Shown here: piece after piece, positions 42,499 to 50,953 of the stretch
Position numbering within the stretch: the stretch's first letter is position 1
Layout: the number at the start of each line of letters is the position of its first letter
Source: Stenotrophomonas sp. 169
GTDB taxonomy: Bacteria; Pseudomonadota; Gammaproteobacteria; Xanthomonadales; Xanthomonadaceae
DNA: 64,000 nt
Direction: 5' to 3'
Assembly: GCF_014621775.1 (NCBI RefSeq)
Contig: NZ_CP061204.1
Coordinates: 310,001-374,000, forward strand
Made by a program: the position numbers and the translations under genes
The notes under the pieces: model-generated
What the model saw: only the letters and a program-made list of their open reading frames with translations
The model's database searches: none
What the model was told of the DNA's origin: nothing

Positions 42499-43218
42499 TC
42501 AGGAACTCCTGGTGGCGGTGGCGGCGACGTTGGCATCAAGCCAGTCGGCCAGCCCGGTAAGGGTGTCGAACTGCAGGTCAGGCTGCAGCGAAGGGTGGTT
42601 CCAGGAAGCGGCCTCGCGGTTGATCCAGCAGCCACGCAGGCCCGCGGAGATGGCACCGGCTACGTCCATGTCGATGTGGTCGCCGACATGCAGCACGTGC
42701 TCCGGCGCCACGCCCAGCCGCGCGCAGGCGGCGTGGAAGATGCTGGCCACCGGCTTGGCGGCGCCGTGCTCGCGCGCGCCCAGCTGGAAGGCGAACAGGT
42801 GCGATACGCCGATGCGCTCCAGGTCCGCATTGCCATTGCTCAGCGCGGCCACGGGCACTTTCGCGGCGATCCGCTGCAGGGCCTCCAGCGCATCCGGGTA
42901 GTACTCCACCTGGTTGCGCGCGGCATGGAACGCTTCGTACGCCGGCTCGACCAGCGCGAGGTCGGCGCCGCTGGCCTGCAGCGCCTGCTGCAGCGTCAGG
43001 CGTCGCAGCGCGCTGAGGTCATGGTGCAGGTGGGGGTTGTCGACGTACGCACGCTCGCGCAGCTCACGCATGGCCGCCAGCGGGAACATCGCCGCGGTGG
43101 CCGGGCTGTGTTCCTGCATCCAGTCGTGCAGCACGGTGTCGATGCGTGCGCCGATGGGAGCAAAGGGCCACAGGGTGTCGTCGAGATCGAGGGTGATGGC
43201 TTGGATGGGAAAGTTCAC
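42499..43218 (-). CDS. HAD-family phosphatase (YigB-like)
   Basis: The 239-residue hydrolase has motif I LDLDDTLWPF, a helical cap domain, motif II ALSNGNADL, motif III AAKPVASIFHAA and motif IV HVGDHIDMDVAGA. This set matches YigB-type HAD-IA phosphatases (FMN or sugar phosphates in E. coli). The substrate is unknown here. It lies three bases before the aminopeptidase gene in the same operon. Confidence 0.88.
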   Translation of the reverse strand: MNFPIQAITLDLDDTLWPFAPIGARIDTVLHDWMQEHSPATAAMFPLAAMRELRERAYVDNPHLHHDLSALRRLTLQQALQASGADLALVEPAYEAFHAARNQVEYYPDALEALQRIAAKVPVAALSNGNADLERIGVSHLFAFQLGAREHGAAKPVASIFHAACARLGVAPEHVLHVGDHIDMDVAGAISAGLRGCWINREAASWNHPSLQPDLQFDTLTGLADWLDANVAATATRSS

Positions 43219-43249
43219 CCGACCATTCTACGCCCGTCGCAACTGGCTT

Positions 43250-44344
43250 TCATTCCAGCAGCCGTGACCACCCCTGCATGCCATCCAGCCGCGCCAGCAC
43301 CAGCTTCACGCACACCAGCAGCGGAACCGCCAGCAACAGGCCGACGAAGCCCCACAACCAGCCGAAGATCATCAGCGCAAGGATCAGCACCAGCGGGGAA
43401 ATCTTCATCCGCCGGCCCAGCACGATCGGCGTGACCATCTGCCCTTCCAGGGTATGCAGGGCCAGATACGCCGCCGCCGGCAGTACGGCCTCCAGCGGGT
43501 CGGGGAACTCGACAAAGCCGACCAGCAGCATCAGCGCTACACCGATCAGCGGCCCCACGTAAGGGGCGAAGTTGAGCAGCGCCGCCGCGGTGCCCCACAG
43601 CAGGGCATCCTGCATGTCCAGGCCCAACAGCATCAGCACGCCCGCGAACAGCAGGCCGACCAGGCTGTTGATCACCGAGATGGTGAGCACGTAGCGGGAG
43701 ACCTCGCGTTCGATGGCGCGCAGGATATCGGTGGTGAAGCGCTGTTGCTGGCGGCTGGGGAACAGGGCGATCGCGTGGCGCTGCAGGTTCTGCCCGTAGA
43801 TCATGAAAAACAGGGTAAGCAGCACCACCGCCAGCACCGAGGCGAGCAGGCGCGGTGCCTGGGTGATGGCTTTATACGGGTCATCGAGCTGGGTGCGCAC
43901 CACCTGTACGCGTCGGGTGCCTTCGCCGGCAGCAACGCGGGCGAAATTCTCCGCCGCCTGGTTGGCCTGCTGCACCGGCTTGGTCAGGTTCTGCACCTGG
44001 CGTCCGATCTTGCGCAGCTGCTGCGGCGCCTCTTGGGCCCATTCCATCGTCGGTACCACCAACTGCACGGCCAGCGCCGTGGTGGCGCCCAGGCCGAGCA
44101 CGATCACCAGGATCGCGCCCAGCGGACGCGGCACCCAGATGCGCTGCAGCAGCCGCAGGATCGGATTGCCGACCAGGGCAAAGAACATCGCCAGCAGGAT
44201 CGGCAGCACGATCGCCTGCGCCGCCCACAGGGTGAACGCCACCGCCAGCGTCGCCAGCACCACGAGGGCAACCGGGGCACGCGGACGGGGGGATGGAGGG
44301 GTGGGCGCTGTCTGCGCCGGACCGGTGGTAAGGGACTCGCTCAT
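43250..44344 (-). CDS. AI-2E family transporter (PerM/YdiK type)
   Basis: A 364-residue membrane protein with about eight helices: LVVLATLAVAFTLWAAQAIV and LPILLAMFFALVGNPILRLL first, a coiled-coil segment (ENFARVAAGEGTRRV), then LFFMIYGQNLQRHA and the C-terminal FAPYVGPLIGVALMLLVGFV. VTPIVLGRRMKISPLVLILA is a family signature. Some relatives export autoinducer-2, others are Na+/H+ antiporters, so function is uncertain. It probably stands upstream in the same direction as the HAD and aminopeptidase genes. Confidence 0.88.
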   Translation of the reverse strand: MSESLTTGPAQTAPTPPSPRPRAPVALVVLATLAVAFTLWAAQAIVLPILLAMFFALVGNPILRLLQRIWVPRPLGAILVIVLGLGATTALAVQLVVPTMEWAQEAPQQLRKIGRQVQNLTKPVQQANQAAENFARVAAGEGTRRVQVVRTQLDDPYKAITQAPRLLASVLAVVLLTLFFMIYGQNLQRHAIALFPSRQQQRFTTDILRAIEREVSRYVLTISVINSLVGLLFAGVLMLLGLDMQDALLWGTAAALLNFAPYVGPLIGVALMLLVGFVEFPDPLEAVLPAAAYLALHTLEGQMVTPIVLGRRMKISPLVLILALMIFGWLWGFVGLLLAVPLLVCVKLVLARLDGMQGWSRLLE

Positions 44345-44411
44345 CGACGCACCGGCAGGGGAAAGTACGTCATTATCCGCCCGCCGCGATCAACGCGGCG
44401 GGGTGACCATG

Positions 44412-44921
44412 TCAACGTTCGGACAATTCCGTGGCGGCCTCTGCGGGACGCGGACCGGTGCCCGCATCACGCTCCTGCGAGACGCCGGTAGTTCCCGTTC
44501 GTGGCGTGTTCCGTGCGGCGGCTGCAGCACCCGCTGCCGCACCGGCCGCGGCCGCCGTTGCCGTCGGGTTGACGGCATCGTCTACTTTCTCCGCGGCCGC
44601 ATCGGCCTGTTCGGCGGCATCGTCAGCGGTGCCGGCGGCATGGGCGGCCATCGCCGAAGCGAAGGCGGCCTGGCCGCTGGCCACGAGATTGGAGACCGAG
44701 CCGACCATCTGCAGCCAGCGTGCGCCGCTCACCTTGCCGGGTATCTCCAGCTTGCCGGCGACGAAACCACTGGCCACGCCGGCCACGATGATGCGCAACG
44801 GCGACCAGCCACTGCGCCACACCTGGCTGAGCACGCCCCAGTTGTCCTGGGTGTCCACCAACCGCACGGCGACGACCTGTTCGCAGCGCTTCACGCGGCT
44901 GCGCAGGGTGCTGAACTTCAT
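44412..44921 (-). CDS. Hypothetical protein of the YqjD/YqjE-like operon
   Basis: The 169-residue product begins MKFSTLRSRVKRCEQVVAVR. A hydrophobic region with PLRIIVAGVASGFVAGKLEI follows, and a long Ala-rich tail (AAAAGAAAGAAAAARNTPRT). It occupies the YqjK-like position after DUF883 and YqjE-type genes, whose E. coli counterparts associate with ribosomes and the inner membrane in stationary phase. No named domain is recognised. It overlaps the preceding gene by four bases. Confidence 0.72.
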   Translation of the reverse strand: MKFSTLRSRVKRCEQVVAVRLVDTQDNWGVLSQVWRSGWSPLRIIVAGVASGFVAGKLEIPGKVSGARWLQMVGSVSNLVASGQAAFASAMAAHAAGTADDAAEQADAAAEKVDDAVNPTATAAAAGAAAGAAAAARNTPRTGTTGVSQERDAGTGPRPAEAATELSER

Positions 44922-45394
44922 GGCTTGCCCTCCGGAATCTTGACGCCCGCATCCGGATCTTCTTCGCTGGGTTCGTCGAACAGACCCAGCTTGGACAACT
45001 GGCGGCGCGTGGAATGCATGCCGGTATGGTGGAAGAAGTAAGACACCCGCCATGCGGCGAGCCCGGTGATGACCAGGCTGAGCACCGACGTCATCAGCAA
45101 TGCATGCAGCCATGACATGCCCCAGCTCTGCAGCAGGGCAATGAAGGTGGCCGCCAGGAACAGCCAAGCGGACGCACCGAATACGATGGCCACGCCGGCC
45201 CAGGCCAGCGCCCGACCGAATGCGCTGCGCGCAAGCGCGAAGTCAGCCGATGCCAGGCGGCGCAGCGAACGCAGCGAATGCTTCGCTGCGTCGGCCGTTG
45301 CGCGGCTGGCACGGGTGACCTCGCGGATGCTTTCATCCAGCGGCGGGGTGGCCGCTGGATCTGGACCGCGTGCGCTGTCTTCGCTTTCGCTCAC
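44918..45394 (-). CDS. YqjE/DUF1469-type phage-holin-like membrane protein
   Basis: The 158-residue protein has an acidic N-terminus, a helical segment (SLRRLASADFALARSAFGRA) and two membrane helices (WAGVAIVFGASAWLFLAATF and LLMTSVLSLVITGLAAWRVS). This matches the YqjE family, also called phage holin superfamily 6. The name reflects topology, not lysis activity. It sits between the DUF883 gene (8 bases upstream) and the 169-residue protein gene (four-base overlap). Confidence 0.82.
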   Translation of the reverse strand: MSESEDSARGPDPAATPPLDESIREVTRASRATADAAKHSLRSLRRLASADFALARSAFGRALAWAGVAIVFGASAWLFLAATFIALLQSWGMSWLHALLMTSVLSLVITGLAAWRVSYFFHHTGMHSTRRQLSKLGLFDEPSEEDPDAGVKIPEGKP

Positions 45395-45402
45395 GCCGCG
45401 GC

Positions 45403-45768
45403 TTACTTGTCGTTACCGCTGTTGGCGAACTTGGCGATCAGCCAGCCAGCCGCGAAGGCCACGCCGAACGAAGCCAGCGGACGCTCACGGATCAGCTCGG
45501 CAGCGCTGTCGACCAGGTCCTTGCCCTTGTCCATCAGCGCATCGACCTGTTCCTTGGCGGCGGCACCGCCGAACTCGGCAGCAGCAAGACCAGACAGGGC
45601 GGTGTCAGACAGCTCGGCCTTGACGTTGGCCTTGCCGATACGCAGTTCGTCACCTGCCGCGCCAGCGGCACCCTTGATCGCGCCGCCTGCCGCATTGGCA
45701 GCCGACTTCAGGTGGGTGGACGCTTCGCCCAGCTGGTCTTTCAGGTTTTCGGTATTGGTGGGGCTCAT
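45403..45768 (-). CDS. DUF883 (ElaB/YqjD) family protein
   Basis: The 121-residue protein is helical and Ala-rich (NLKDQLGEASTHLKSAANAA), with ALMDKGKDLVDSAAELIRER and a C-terminal membrane anchor (PLASFGVAFAAGWLIAKFAN). In E. coli this family binds ribosomes at the membrane in stationary phase. The ATG at 45768 has a strong AGGAG upstream in the minus-strand sense and is preferred over an upstream extension. It is the first gene of a three-gene operon. Confidence 0.88.
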   Translation of the reverse strand: MSPTNTENLKDQLGEASTHLKSAANAAGGAIKGAAGAAGDELRIGKANVKAELSDTALSGLAAAEFGGAAAKEQVDALMDKGKDLVDSAAELIRERPLASFGVAFAAGWLIAKFANSGNDK

Positions 45769-45879
45769 GAAAAACTCCTGTTCTGTGGGATTGGCAGCCG
45801 CCATCCGGGAAGCGGAATGGCCACGGACGACATGGATACCACCGCCCGGGTATAGGGGGCGTTACGGTAGGGCATGCCG

Positions 45880-47307
45880 TCAGCGCATGACCAACTGCCC
45901 ACGGGCATTGCCGCGCACGATGCGCAGCACCAGCTGCGGCGGGCGCTGCTGGAAGTTGGCTTTCCAGCTCGCCAGGTCGGCGAACTCACCGGCGCTGGCC
46001 TCGGTGACGATGTCGCCCTTGGCCAAGCCGGAAGCGGCAGCCCGGCTGCCACGCGTGACCTCGTTGACCAGCACCCCGCTGATGCCCGACTGCCGCAGTG
46101 ACTCGGGCAGGTCGATGAACGTGGCGCCGCCCAGGCGCGGATCGAGGGTGTCGCCGGCGATGGCGCGCGCCTGTTCCTTCAACGTCGCCTTCAACTGCAG
46201 GGGTTTGCCATCGCGGCGCAGTTCAAGGGCCATGGTGCTGCCCACCGCCGCCAGCCCTTCGATGTTGTGCAGCGCCTGTGCACTGTCCACCCGCTGTCCG
46301 TTGGCGCTGAGCACGACATCACCGGCGCGCACCCCTGCCGCCGCGGCGGCCGATCCAGCCAGCACGCGGCTGACCAGCGCACCACGCGACTCGGACAAGC
46401 CCAGCCCCTGCGCCAACTGAGGCGTCAGATTCTGGCTTTCGATACCCAGCGTGCCACGCACCACCACGCCATGTTTGACCAGCTGGTCGACGACGTTGCG
46501 TGCCAGGTTGGAGGGGATGGCCAGGCCGAGGCCGATGTTGCCAGCCATGCTGCCCTGCGGATTGAAGCTGGCGGTGTTGATGCCCACCAACTGCCCCTGC
46601 AGGTTGACCAGTGCACCACCGGAGTTGCCCGGGTTGATCGATGCATCGGTCTGGATGAAATTCTGGTAACCGAGCCCACGGATGCCGCTGCGGCCCACGG
46701 CCGACACGATGCCCGAGGTCACCGTCTGGGTGAAGCCGAAGGGATTGCCGATCGCCACCACGAAGTCGCCCACGCGCAGCTGGTCGCTGTTGCCGAGGCT
46801 GATGGCGGTGAGCCCATCGGCGGGAATCCGGATCAGCGCAATGTCGGTGTCGGCGTCGGAGCCCAGGAATTCGGCCTTTACGGTGCGCCCATCGGACAGC
46901 GTGACCTGCACATCGTCGGCGTTGTCGATGACATGGTGGTTGGTCAGCACCAATCCCTCGGCCGCATCGATGATCACGCCCGAGCCCAGCGACTCGTTGA
47001 TCCGCTCCTGCGGGACGTCGGGGAACAGGCGGCGGAAGAACGGATCGTCGAAGAAGGGATTGCGCACCCGCACGACCTGCTTGGTGTTGACGCTGACCAC
47101 GGCGGGGGTGACTTTCTCCAGCATCGGCGCCAGCGAGGGTACGGGCTGGCCTGCGACCGAGGCCGGCAGCGCGGTCGTCGTCGGGATGCTCACCGGCGCA
47201 GGCGCGGCTTCGGCGCGGTTATCCAGGTGTGCGTTGATGCCGGTGGCAACGAAGCCGCCGAAGGCAGCGGCCAGCGCGAGCGTAAGCAGGGTCGGAATCG
47301 GTCGCAT
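45880..47307 (-). CDS. degQ: DegQ/DegP-type periplasmic serine protease
   Basis: The 475-residue Do-like protease has an N-terminal signal anchor (LLTLALAAAFGGFVATGI). The trypsin-like domain carries its catalytic triad in LTNHHVIDN (His), DTDIALIRI (Asp) and NPGNSGGALVN (Ser). Two PDZ domains lie near residues 265-355 and 375-470. DegQ-type enzymes degrade or hold misfolded envelope proteins. The gap to the DUF883 gene is 111 bp, so it is probably a separate unit. The start ATG at 47307 is preferred over a longer frame. Confidence 0.93.
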   Translation of the reverse strand: MRPIPTLLTLALAAAFGGFVATGINAHLDNRAEAAPAPVSIPTTTALPASVAGQPVPSLAPMLEKVTPAVVSVNTKQVVRVRNPFFDDPFFRRLFPDVPQERINESLGSGVIIDAAEGLVLTNHHVIDNADDVQVTLSDGRTVKAEFLGSDADTDIALIRIPADGLTAISLGNSDQLRVGDFVVAIGNPFGFTQTVTSGIVSAVGRSGIRGLGYQNFIQTDASINPGNSGGALVNLQGQLVGINTASFNPQGSMAGNIGLGLAIPSNLARNVVDQLVKHGVVVRGTLGIESQNLTPQLAQGLGLSESRGALVSRVLAGSAAAAAGVRAGDVVLSANGQRVDSAQALHNIEGLAAVGSTMALELRRDGKPLQLKATLKEQARAIAGDTLDPRLGGATFIDLPESLRQSGISGVLVNEVTRGSRAAASGLAKGDIVTEASAGEFADLASWKANFQQRPPQLVLRIVRGNARGQLVMR

Positions 47308-47774
47308 GGGAATCGTGGTCCGTGCAGGAACAGGTAGTGGATGGAGCGAGCTTGCGTGATCGCGGCGGCAGCGTCGAGACCTGGCGATGCACACGATGCA
47401 GTTGGGTGGCTGCGTTGCCCGGGAGGGGCTGCCGCAGTGTCTCCCGCAAGGACTAAACATGCCATGAAAGTGGTCGCTTGCTGCTGGCAAAGTTGCGCAA
47501 TTCCGCGCAAACACCGATGTCGATGCGCGCTTCGCATGTCACGCCGGGTGCGCTGCAGGCAGGTCCGCTCTGTTGCCTCCGGTACCGCGGTATTTGCTGG
47601 AAACCAGCATAAAAGCGCTGTTTTATCGATATTGGTGATCGCGCATGCGGTGCATCTGCGGCACATAGGGGCCCAACGGTTGCTTGCACGCGCGCAGTTT
47701 CCCGTTCCACGATGCAGGCTGCCGGTATAGCATCGCCTCCGTTTTGACATTCCAGCCCCCCAGGAGGGCAAATC
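47308..47774. promoter_or_regulatory. Divergent intergenic region, degQ and histone-like gene
   Basis: No gene was found in these 467 bases. Just before the histone-like gene, TATAGC near 47726 (following TTCCAC about 15 bases upstream) is a weak promoter candidate, and AGGAGG at 47762-47767 is a very strong ribosome binding site. The rest shows no repeat of note. Confidence 0.35.
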
Positions 47775-48788
47775 ATGAGCAACGGTAATGGTGTGACGAC
47801 GACGCTGAGCGAAACCGTCGAGAACGTGAAAGAAGCTGCAAGCAACGTTGGCGAGACCATCGCCCACACTGCCGAGGACGCCGTGGCTGCGGTCAAGACG
47901 ACGGCCAAGCGTGTTCGCAAGGCGGCAACCACCCGCGTCGCCGCGGCGAAGAAGTCGGTCGCCAAGGTCGAAAAGGCCGTGGCAAAGAAGGCAGACGATG
48001 CAGCCAAGTCGGTCGGCAAGTCCCTCTCCAAGGCGCGCCAGAAGCTGGAAACGGCCAAGAAGAACGCCCAGGCTGAAGCCGCTGCGCTGACCAAGACGGT
48101 CGCCAAGAAGAAGGCCGCCGCCACCAAGGCCGTGACCAAGAAAGCAGCTGCAGTGAAGAAGACCGCGACCAAGAAGGTGGCCGTAGCCAAGAAGACCGCG
48201 ACCAAGAAGGCCGCTGTTGCCAAGAAGGCCGTCGGCAAGAAGGTCGCCGTGGCCAAGAAGACCGCGACCAGGAAGGCCGCTGTTGCCAAGAAGACCGTCG
48301 GCAAGAAGGTTGCCGTGGCCAAGAAGACCGCGACCAGGAAGGCCGCTGTTGCCAAGAAGACCATCGGCAAGAAGGTCGCCGTGGCCAAGAAGGCTGTCGC
48401 CAAGAAGTCTGTCGCCAAGAAGGCAGTGGGCAAGAAGACGGCTGTTGCCAGGAAGGCTGTCGCCAAGAAGACCGCTATCGCCAAGAAGACGGCGACCAGG
48501 AAGGTAGCGGTTGCCCGCAAGACCGTTGGCAAGAAGACCGTTGCTGCCAAGAAGGCTGTCGGCAAGAAGTCCGCCGTTGCCCGCAAGACCGTCGCCAAGA
48601 AGAGCGCTGTTGCCAAGAAGACCGTCGCGCGCAAAGCCGCACCGGTGAAGAAGGCAGTGGGCAAGAAGACGGCTGTCGCCAAGAAGACCGTTGCCCGCAA
48701 GGCTGCACCGGCGAAGAAAGCCGTAGCGCGCAAGGCGCCGGCGAAGAAGGTTGCCGCACGCAAGGGCGCGACCAAGCGCGCCAAGTAA
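47775..48788 (+). CDS. Histone H1-like / AlgP-type Lys-Ala repeat protein
   Basis: The 337-residue protein has an N-terminal ~70-residue acidic-to-neutral helical region (TLSETVENVKEAASNVGETI). About 220 residues of degenerate KKxAVAKKT and KKAVGKK repeats follow, rich in Lys and Ala as in eukaryotic H1 tails and the bacterial AlgP, PhaF and HctB proteins. It is strongly basic, so it should bind DNA or other polyanions. At DNA level a 66-bp unit recurs nearly exactly three times (from 48171, 48237 and 48303). A very strong AGGAGG precedes it. Function in this organism is unknown. Confidence 0.88.
   Translation: MSNGNGVTTTLSETVENVKEAASNVGETIAHTAEDAVAAVKTTAKRVRKAATTRVAAAKKSVAKVEKAVAKKADDAAKSVGKSLSKARQKLETAKKNAQAEAAALTKTVAKKKAAATKAVTKKAAAVKKTATKKVAVAKKTATKKAAVAKKAVGKKVAVAKKTATRKAAVAKKTVGKKVAVAKKTATRKAAVAKKTIGKKVAVAKKAVAKKSVAKKAVGKKTAVARKAVAKKTAIAKKTATRKVAVARKTVGKKTVAAKKAVGKKSAVARKTVAKKSAVAKKTVARKAAPVKKAVGKKTAVAKKTVARKAAPAKKAVARKAPAKKVAARKGATKRAK
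48171..48390 (+). repeat. 66-bp in-frame coding repeats in the histone-like gene
   Basis: Units starting at 48171, 48237, 48303 and (partly) 48369 encode KKVAVAKKTATRKAAVAKK followed by TVG-type ends. Only a few silent or conservative changes separate them, so expansion was recent. Copy number may vary between strains. Confidence 0.85.
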
Positions 48789-48802
48789 GCGCGTGGCCGT
48801 AT

Positions 48803-48829
48803 CCCCTGCCGCCCGTTGATGGGCAGGGG
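48803..48829. terminator. Hairpin after the histone-like gene
   Basis: CCCCTGCC and GGCAGGGG form an 8-bp GC-rich stem 14 bases past the stop. No T tract follows, so it is a weak terminator candidate. Confidence 0.45.
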
Positions 48830-48900
48830 AGCGGACGATGATGCCGCTGCACACAGCGTGCAGGGCATCATGGGCACCTCCCTCTGCGAGGCATGGCCCG

Positions 48901-49590
48901 ATGCGCGGTCTCGATTTCAGTTCCTGGCAAGCCGTGCTGTCCACCCTGGGTGGGCTGGCAATCATCACCCTGCTCGGCGTAGGCATCCGCCTGTTGGTGA
49001 TGCAGACCCTGCAGGCACGCCGCGAGCGCGAGAACCGGCAGATCAACGAACGCCTGCGCACGCTGATGGCCGCCTACAAGACGTTGGGCGGATCGTTCAC
49101 CGGCGACCTGGACGTCAGCCCTGCACACCTGCGGCAACTGCGCGAGCGCGCGCATGTGGACGGTGTGATGGAACCCGGATCGGACCGGGCGCGTCGCATC
49201 CGCGATGCCGTCGAAGCCGCCCTGTCGGACATCCTGCTGCTGGGCACCGACGAGCAGGTGCGGCTGGCGGCCCACGCGGCGACCGAACTTGCGCAGGGGC
49301 GACCGGTGCACACCCACGAGCTGGTGCTGTCATTGCGCGACTTCGTCCGTGAGGCGCTGGATCTTGCGCCGATCCCGGCCGGCCTGGCCATTCCACGGCA
49401 AGGCCCGACCCGCCCCGCCAGCAGTGGCGGTGGGGCAGGCAAGGGCCGCGGCGATGGCGGCGAACGCGGTGGTGCCGGCAAGGGCGGCGGTGGCGCGGGG
49501 GGCGCCGGCATGGGCGCCATGGGGGGCATGGGGGCAGGCATGGCGATGGGTGCGCCCGCCAGCGACGAGCCGGATCCACGCGCACCCTGA
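48901..49590 (+). CDS. Membrane protein with Gly/Met-rich C-terminal tail
   Basis: The 229-residue product has one N-terminal membrane helix (TLGGLAIITLLGVGIRLLVM). A cytosolic helical domain follows (about 40-165, with RERENRQINERLRTLMAAYK and RARRIRDAVEAALSDILLLG). The tail is striking: GGGGAGGAGMGAMGGMGAGM and similar, ending in an acidic DEPDPRAP. The middle domain resembles conserved single-helix proteins of proteobacteria without assigned function. The start was set at MRGLDFSSW (48901); upstream in-frame ATGs overlap the terminator-like hairpin. Confidence 0.72.
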   Translation: MRGLDFSSWQAVLSTLGGLAIITLLGVGIRLLVMQTLQARRERENRQINERLRTLMAAYKTLGGSFTGDLDVSPAHLRQLRERAHVDGVMEPGSDRARRIRDAVEAALSDILLLGTDEQVRLAAHAATELAQGRPVHTHELVLSLRDFVREALDLAPIPAGLAIPRQGPTRPASSGGGAGKGRGDGGERGGAGKGGGGAGGAGMGAMGGMGAGMAMGAPASDEPDPRAP

Positions 49591-49606
49591 AAACGGCCAC
49601 CCTCCC

Positions 49607-49963
49607 TTACGGCAACTCGACCACCGGCACGAAGCCGCCAAAGATCATCCGCTTGCCGTCGAAGGGCATGGGGTTGGTTGCCGGATCCATGCGCGGGTCG
49701 TCCATCATCTTCTTCATGCCGGCATCGCGCGTGGCCTTGTCCGGCCACTCGATCCAGGAAAACACGACGGTCTCGTCGTCCTTGGCCTGTACCGCACCGA
49801 AGAAATCGGTCAGCTTGCCGCGCTGGACGTCATCGCCCCAGCATTCGACCACCCGTGTCGCACCGAACTCCATGACCACCGAGCCGCCCGTACGCGCGTG
49901 GTCGATGAAGGCCTGCTTGTTCGCCGTAGGTACGGCGAGAACGAATCCGTCGATGTAGCTCAT
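49607..49963 (-). CDS. DUF1428 family protein
   Basis: The 118-residue cytosolic protein starts MSYIDGFVLAVPTANKQAFI and contains VVECWGDDVQRGKLTDFFGA and FDGKRMIFGGFVPVVE. These are the hallmarks of the DUF1428/YbaA-like dimeric alpha-beta barrel family (ferredoxin-like fold). The biochemical role is unknown. It converges on the Gly-rich protein gene with only 16 bp between stops. Confidence 0.92.
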   Translation of the reverse strand: MSYIDGFVLAVPTANKQAFIDHARTGGSVVMEFGATRVVECWGDDVQRGKLTDFFGAVQAKDDETVVFSWIEWPDKATRDAGMKKMMDDPRMDPATNPMPFDGKRMIFGGFVPVVELP

Positions 49964-50285
49964 GGCGTTGCTCCTGCTGGCCTGCGGACGCAGTGCCTTC
50001 ATGGGTATGACGAACCCAGGCGACGGAAATCGACACGCTGCAGCCGCGATGGGTGCGCTTTCCCGTCTGTTTACGCCGCGCGGCCGGCGTCTGCCGTGAA
50101 CGCCCTCTGCACGCTTGGAAATGAAAGGCGCGCGCGTATGCCTGAAAACAGCTGAATACAGCCCCAAAATCACATTTCTGCTTTCAGGATGGGGTTAGGT
50201 CAAAAAACGGAAACTTTACATACCCGATGCGACGGCGCTCTGGCGCTGCTGCAACAAAACCAGAAAGACAAGAGGTTGTACCCCC
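49964..50285. promoter_or_regulatory. Gap upstream of ax21
   Basis: These 322 bases hold no recognisable gene. The AT-rich stretch near 50160-50225 (AAAATCACATTT, then AAAAAACGGAAACTTTACAT) is the only low-GC patch and probably contains the ax21 promoter. I could not fix exact -35 and -10 boxes. Confidence 0.4.
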
Positions 50286-50861
50286 ATGAAGACTTCGCTG
50301 ATTGCCCTGGCTCTGGCCACTGCCCTGCCGTTCGCTGCTTCGGCCGCTGAGAACCTGTCGTACAACTACGCCGAAGCTGATTACGTGAAGACCCAGGCCG
50401 ATGCGCTGAAGGCCGATGGTTGGGGCGTGAAGGGTTCCTACGGCGTGCTGCCGAACATGCATGTGTTCGGTGAGTACAGCCAGCAGGAACTGGACGCAAC
50501 CAAGACCGACCTGGACCAGTGGCGCCTGGGCGTCGGCTACAACGTCGAAATCGCGCCGTCGACCGACTTCGTGGCACGTGCGGCTTACAACAACCGCAAC
50601 CTGAAGGGTTCGAACCTGGACTTCAATGGCTGGAGCACTGAAGCCGGTATCCGTACCGCGTTCGGTGAGCATGCCGAGGTCTACGCGATGGGCGGCTACG
50701 AAGATTACGACAAGAAGAAGGGCGTCAATCCGGAAGGCCAGTGGTACGGTCGCCTGGGTGCCCAGGTCAAGCTCAACCAGAACTGGGGCATCAACGGCGA
50801 CATCAAGATGAACCGTGATGGCGACAAGGAATGGTCGGTCGGCCCGCGCTTCAGCTGGTAA
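50286..50861 (+). CDS. ax21: Ax21-family outer-membrane protein
   Basis: The 191-residue precursor has a signal peptide (LIALALATALPFAASA). Mature AENLSYNYAEADYVKTQ is the conserved Ax21 N-terminus, and the C-terminus VGPRFSW ends in aromatic Trp, as in Omp beta-barrels. The strand pattern (YNNRNLKGSNLDFNGWSTEA, then GAQVKLNQNWGINGDIKMNR) fits an eight-stranded barrel. Ax21 was once proposed as a quorum/immune signal; that claim was retracted, and the protein is now regarded as a secreted or vesicle-associated outer-membrane protein. A strong terminator follows. Confidence 0.93.
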   Translation: MKTSLIALALATALPFAASAAENLSYNYAEADYVKTQADALKADGWGVKGSYGVLPNMHVFGEYSQQELDATKTDLDQWRLGVGYNVEIAPSTDFVARAAYNNRNLKGSNLDFNGWSTEAGIRTAFGEHAEVYAMGGYEDYDKKKGVNPEGQWYGRLGAQVKLNQNWGINGDIKMNRDGDKEWSVGPRFSW

Positions 50862-50901
50862 GACCCTGCGCGCGTGTCATGTGCACGCCCCGCGCATGAC
50901 G

Positions 50902-50930
50902 AAAAGGCCCGGCAATTGCCGGGCTTTTTC
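50902..50930. terminator. Intrinsic terminator after ax21
   Basis: AAAAGGCCCGGCA/TTGCCGGGCTTTTT forms a compact stem with A and T flanks 40 bases after the stop. The DUF6165 gene converges on it. Confidence 0.88.
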
Positions 50931-50953
50931 CGTTCCAGCACACGGCCTGCGCG

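Noticed and set aside
44918..45394. Phage-holin-like annotation taken as a sign of prophage
   Set aside because: The protein is YqjE-type and lies in a YqjD/YqjE operon. No other phage genes are present around it.
48171..48390. 66-bp direct repeats considered as a non-coding array
   Set aside because: They are in frame, differ mainly at silent positions and encode the Lys/Ala repeats of one protein.
47190..49061. Leu/Gly-repeat reading frame on the minus strand opposite the histone-like gene
   Set aside because: The repeats are the complement of the AAG-rich Lys/Ala repeats. The plus frame has a strong ribosome binding site and fits a known protein type.
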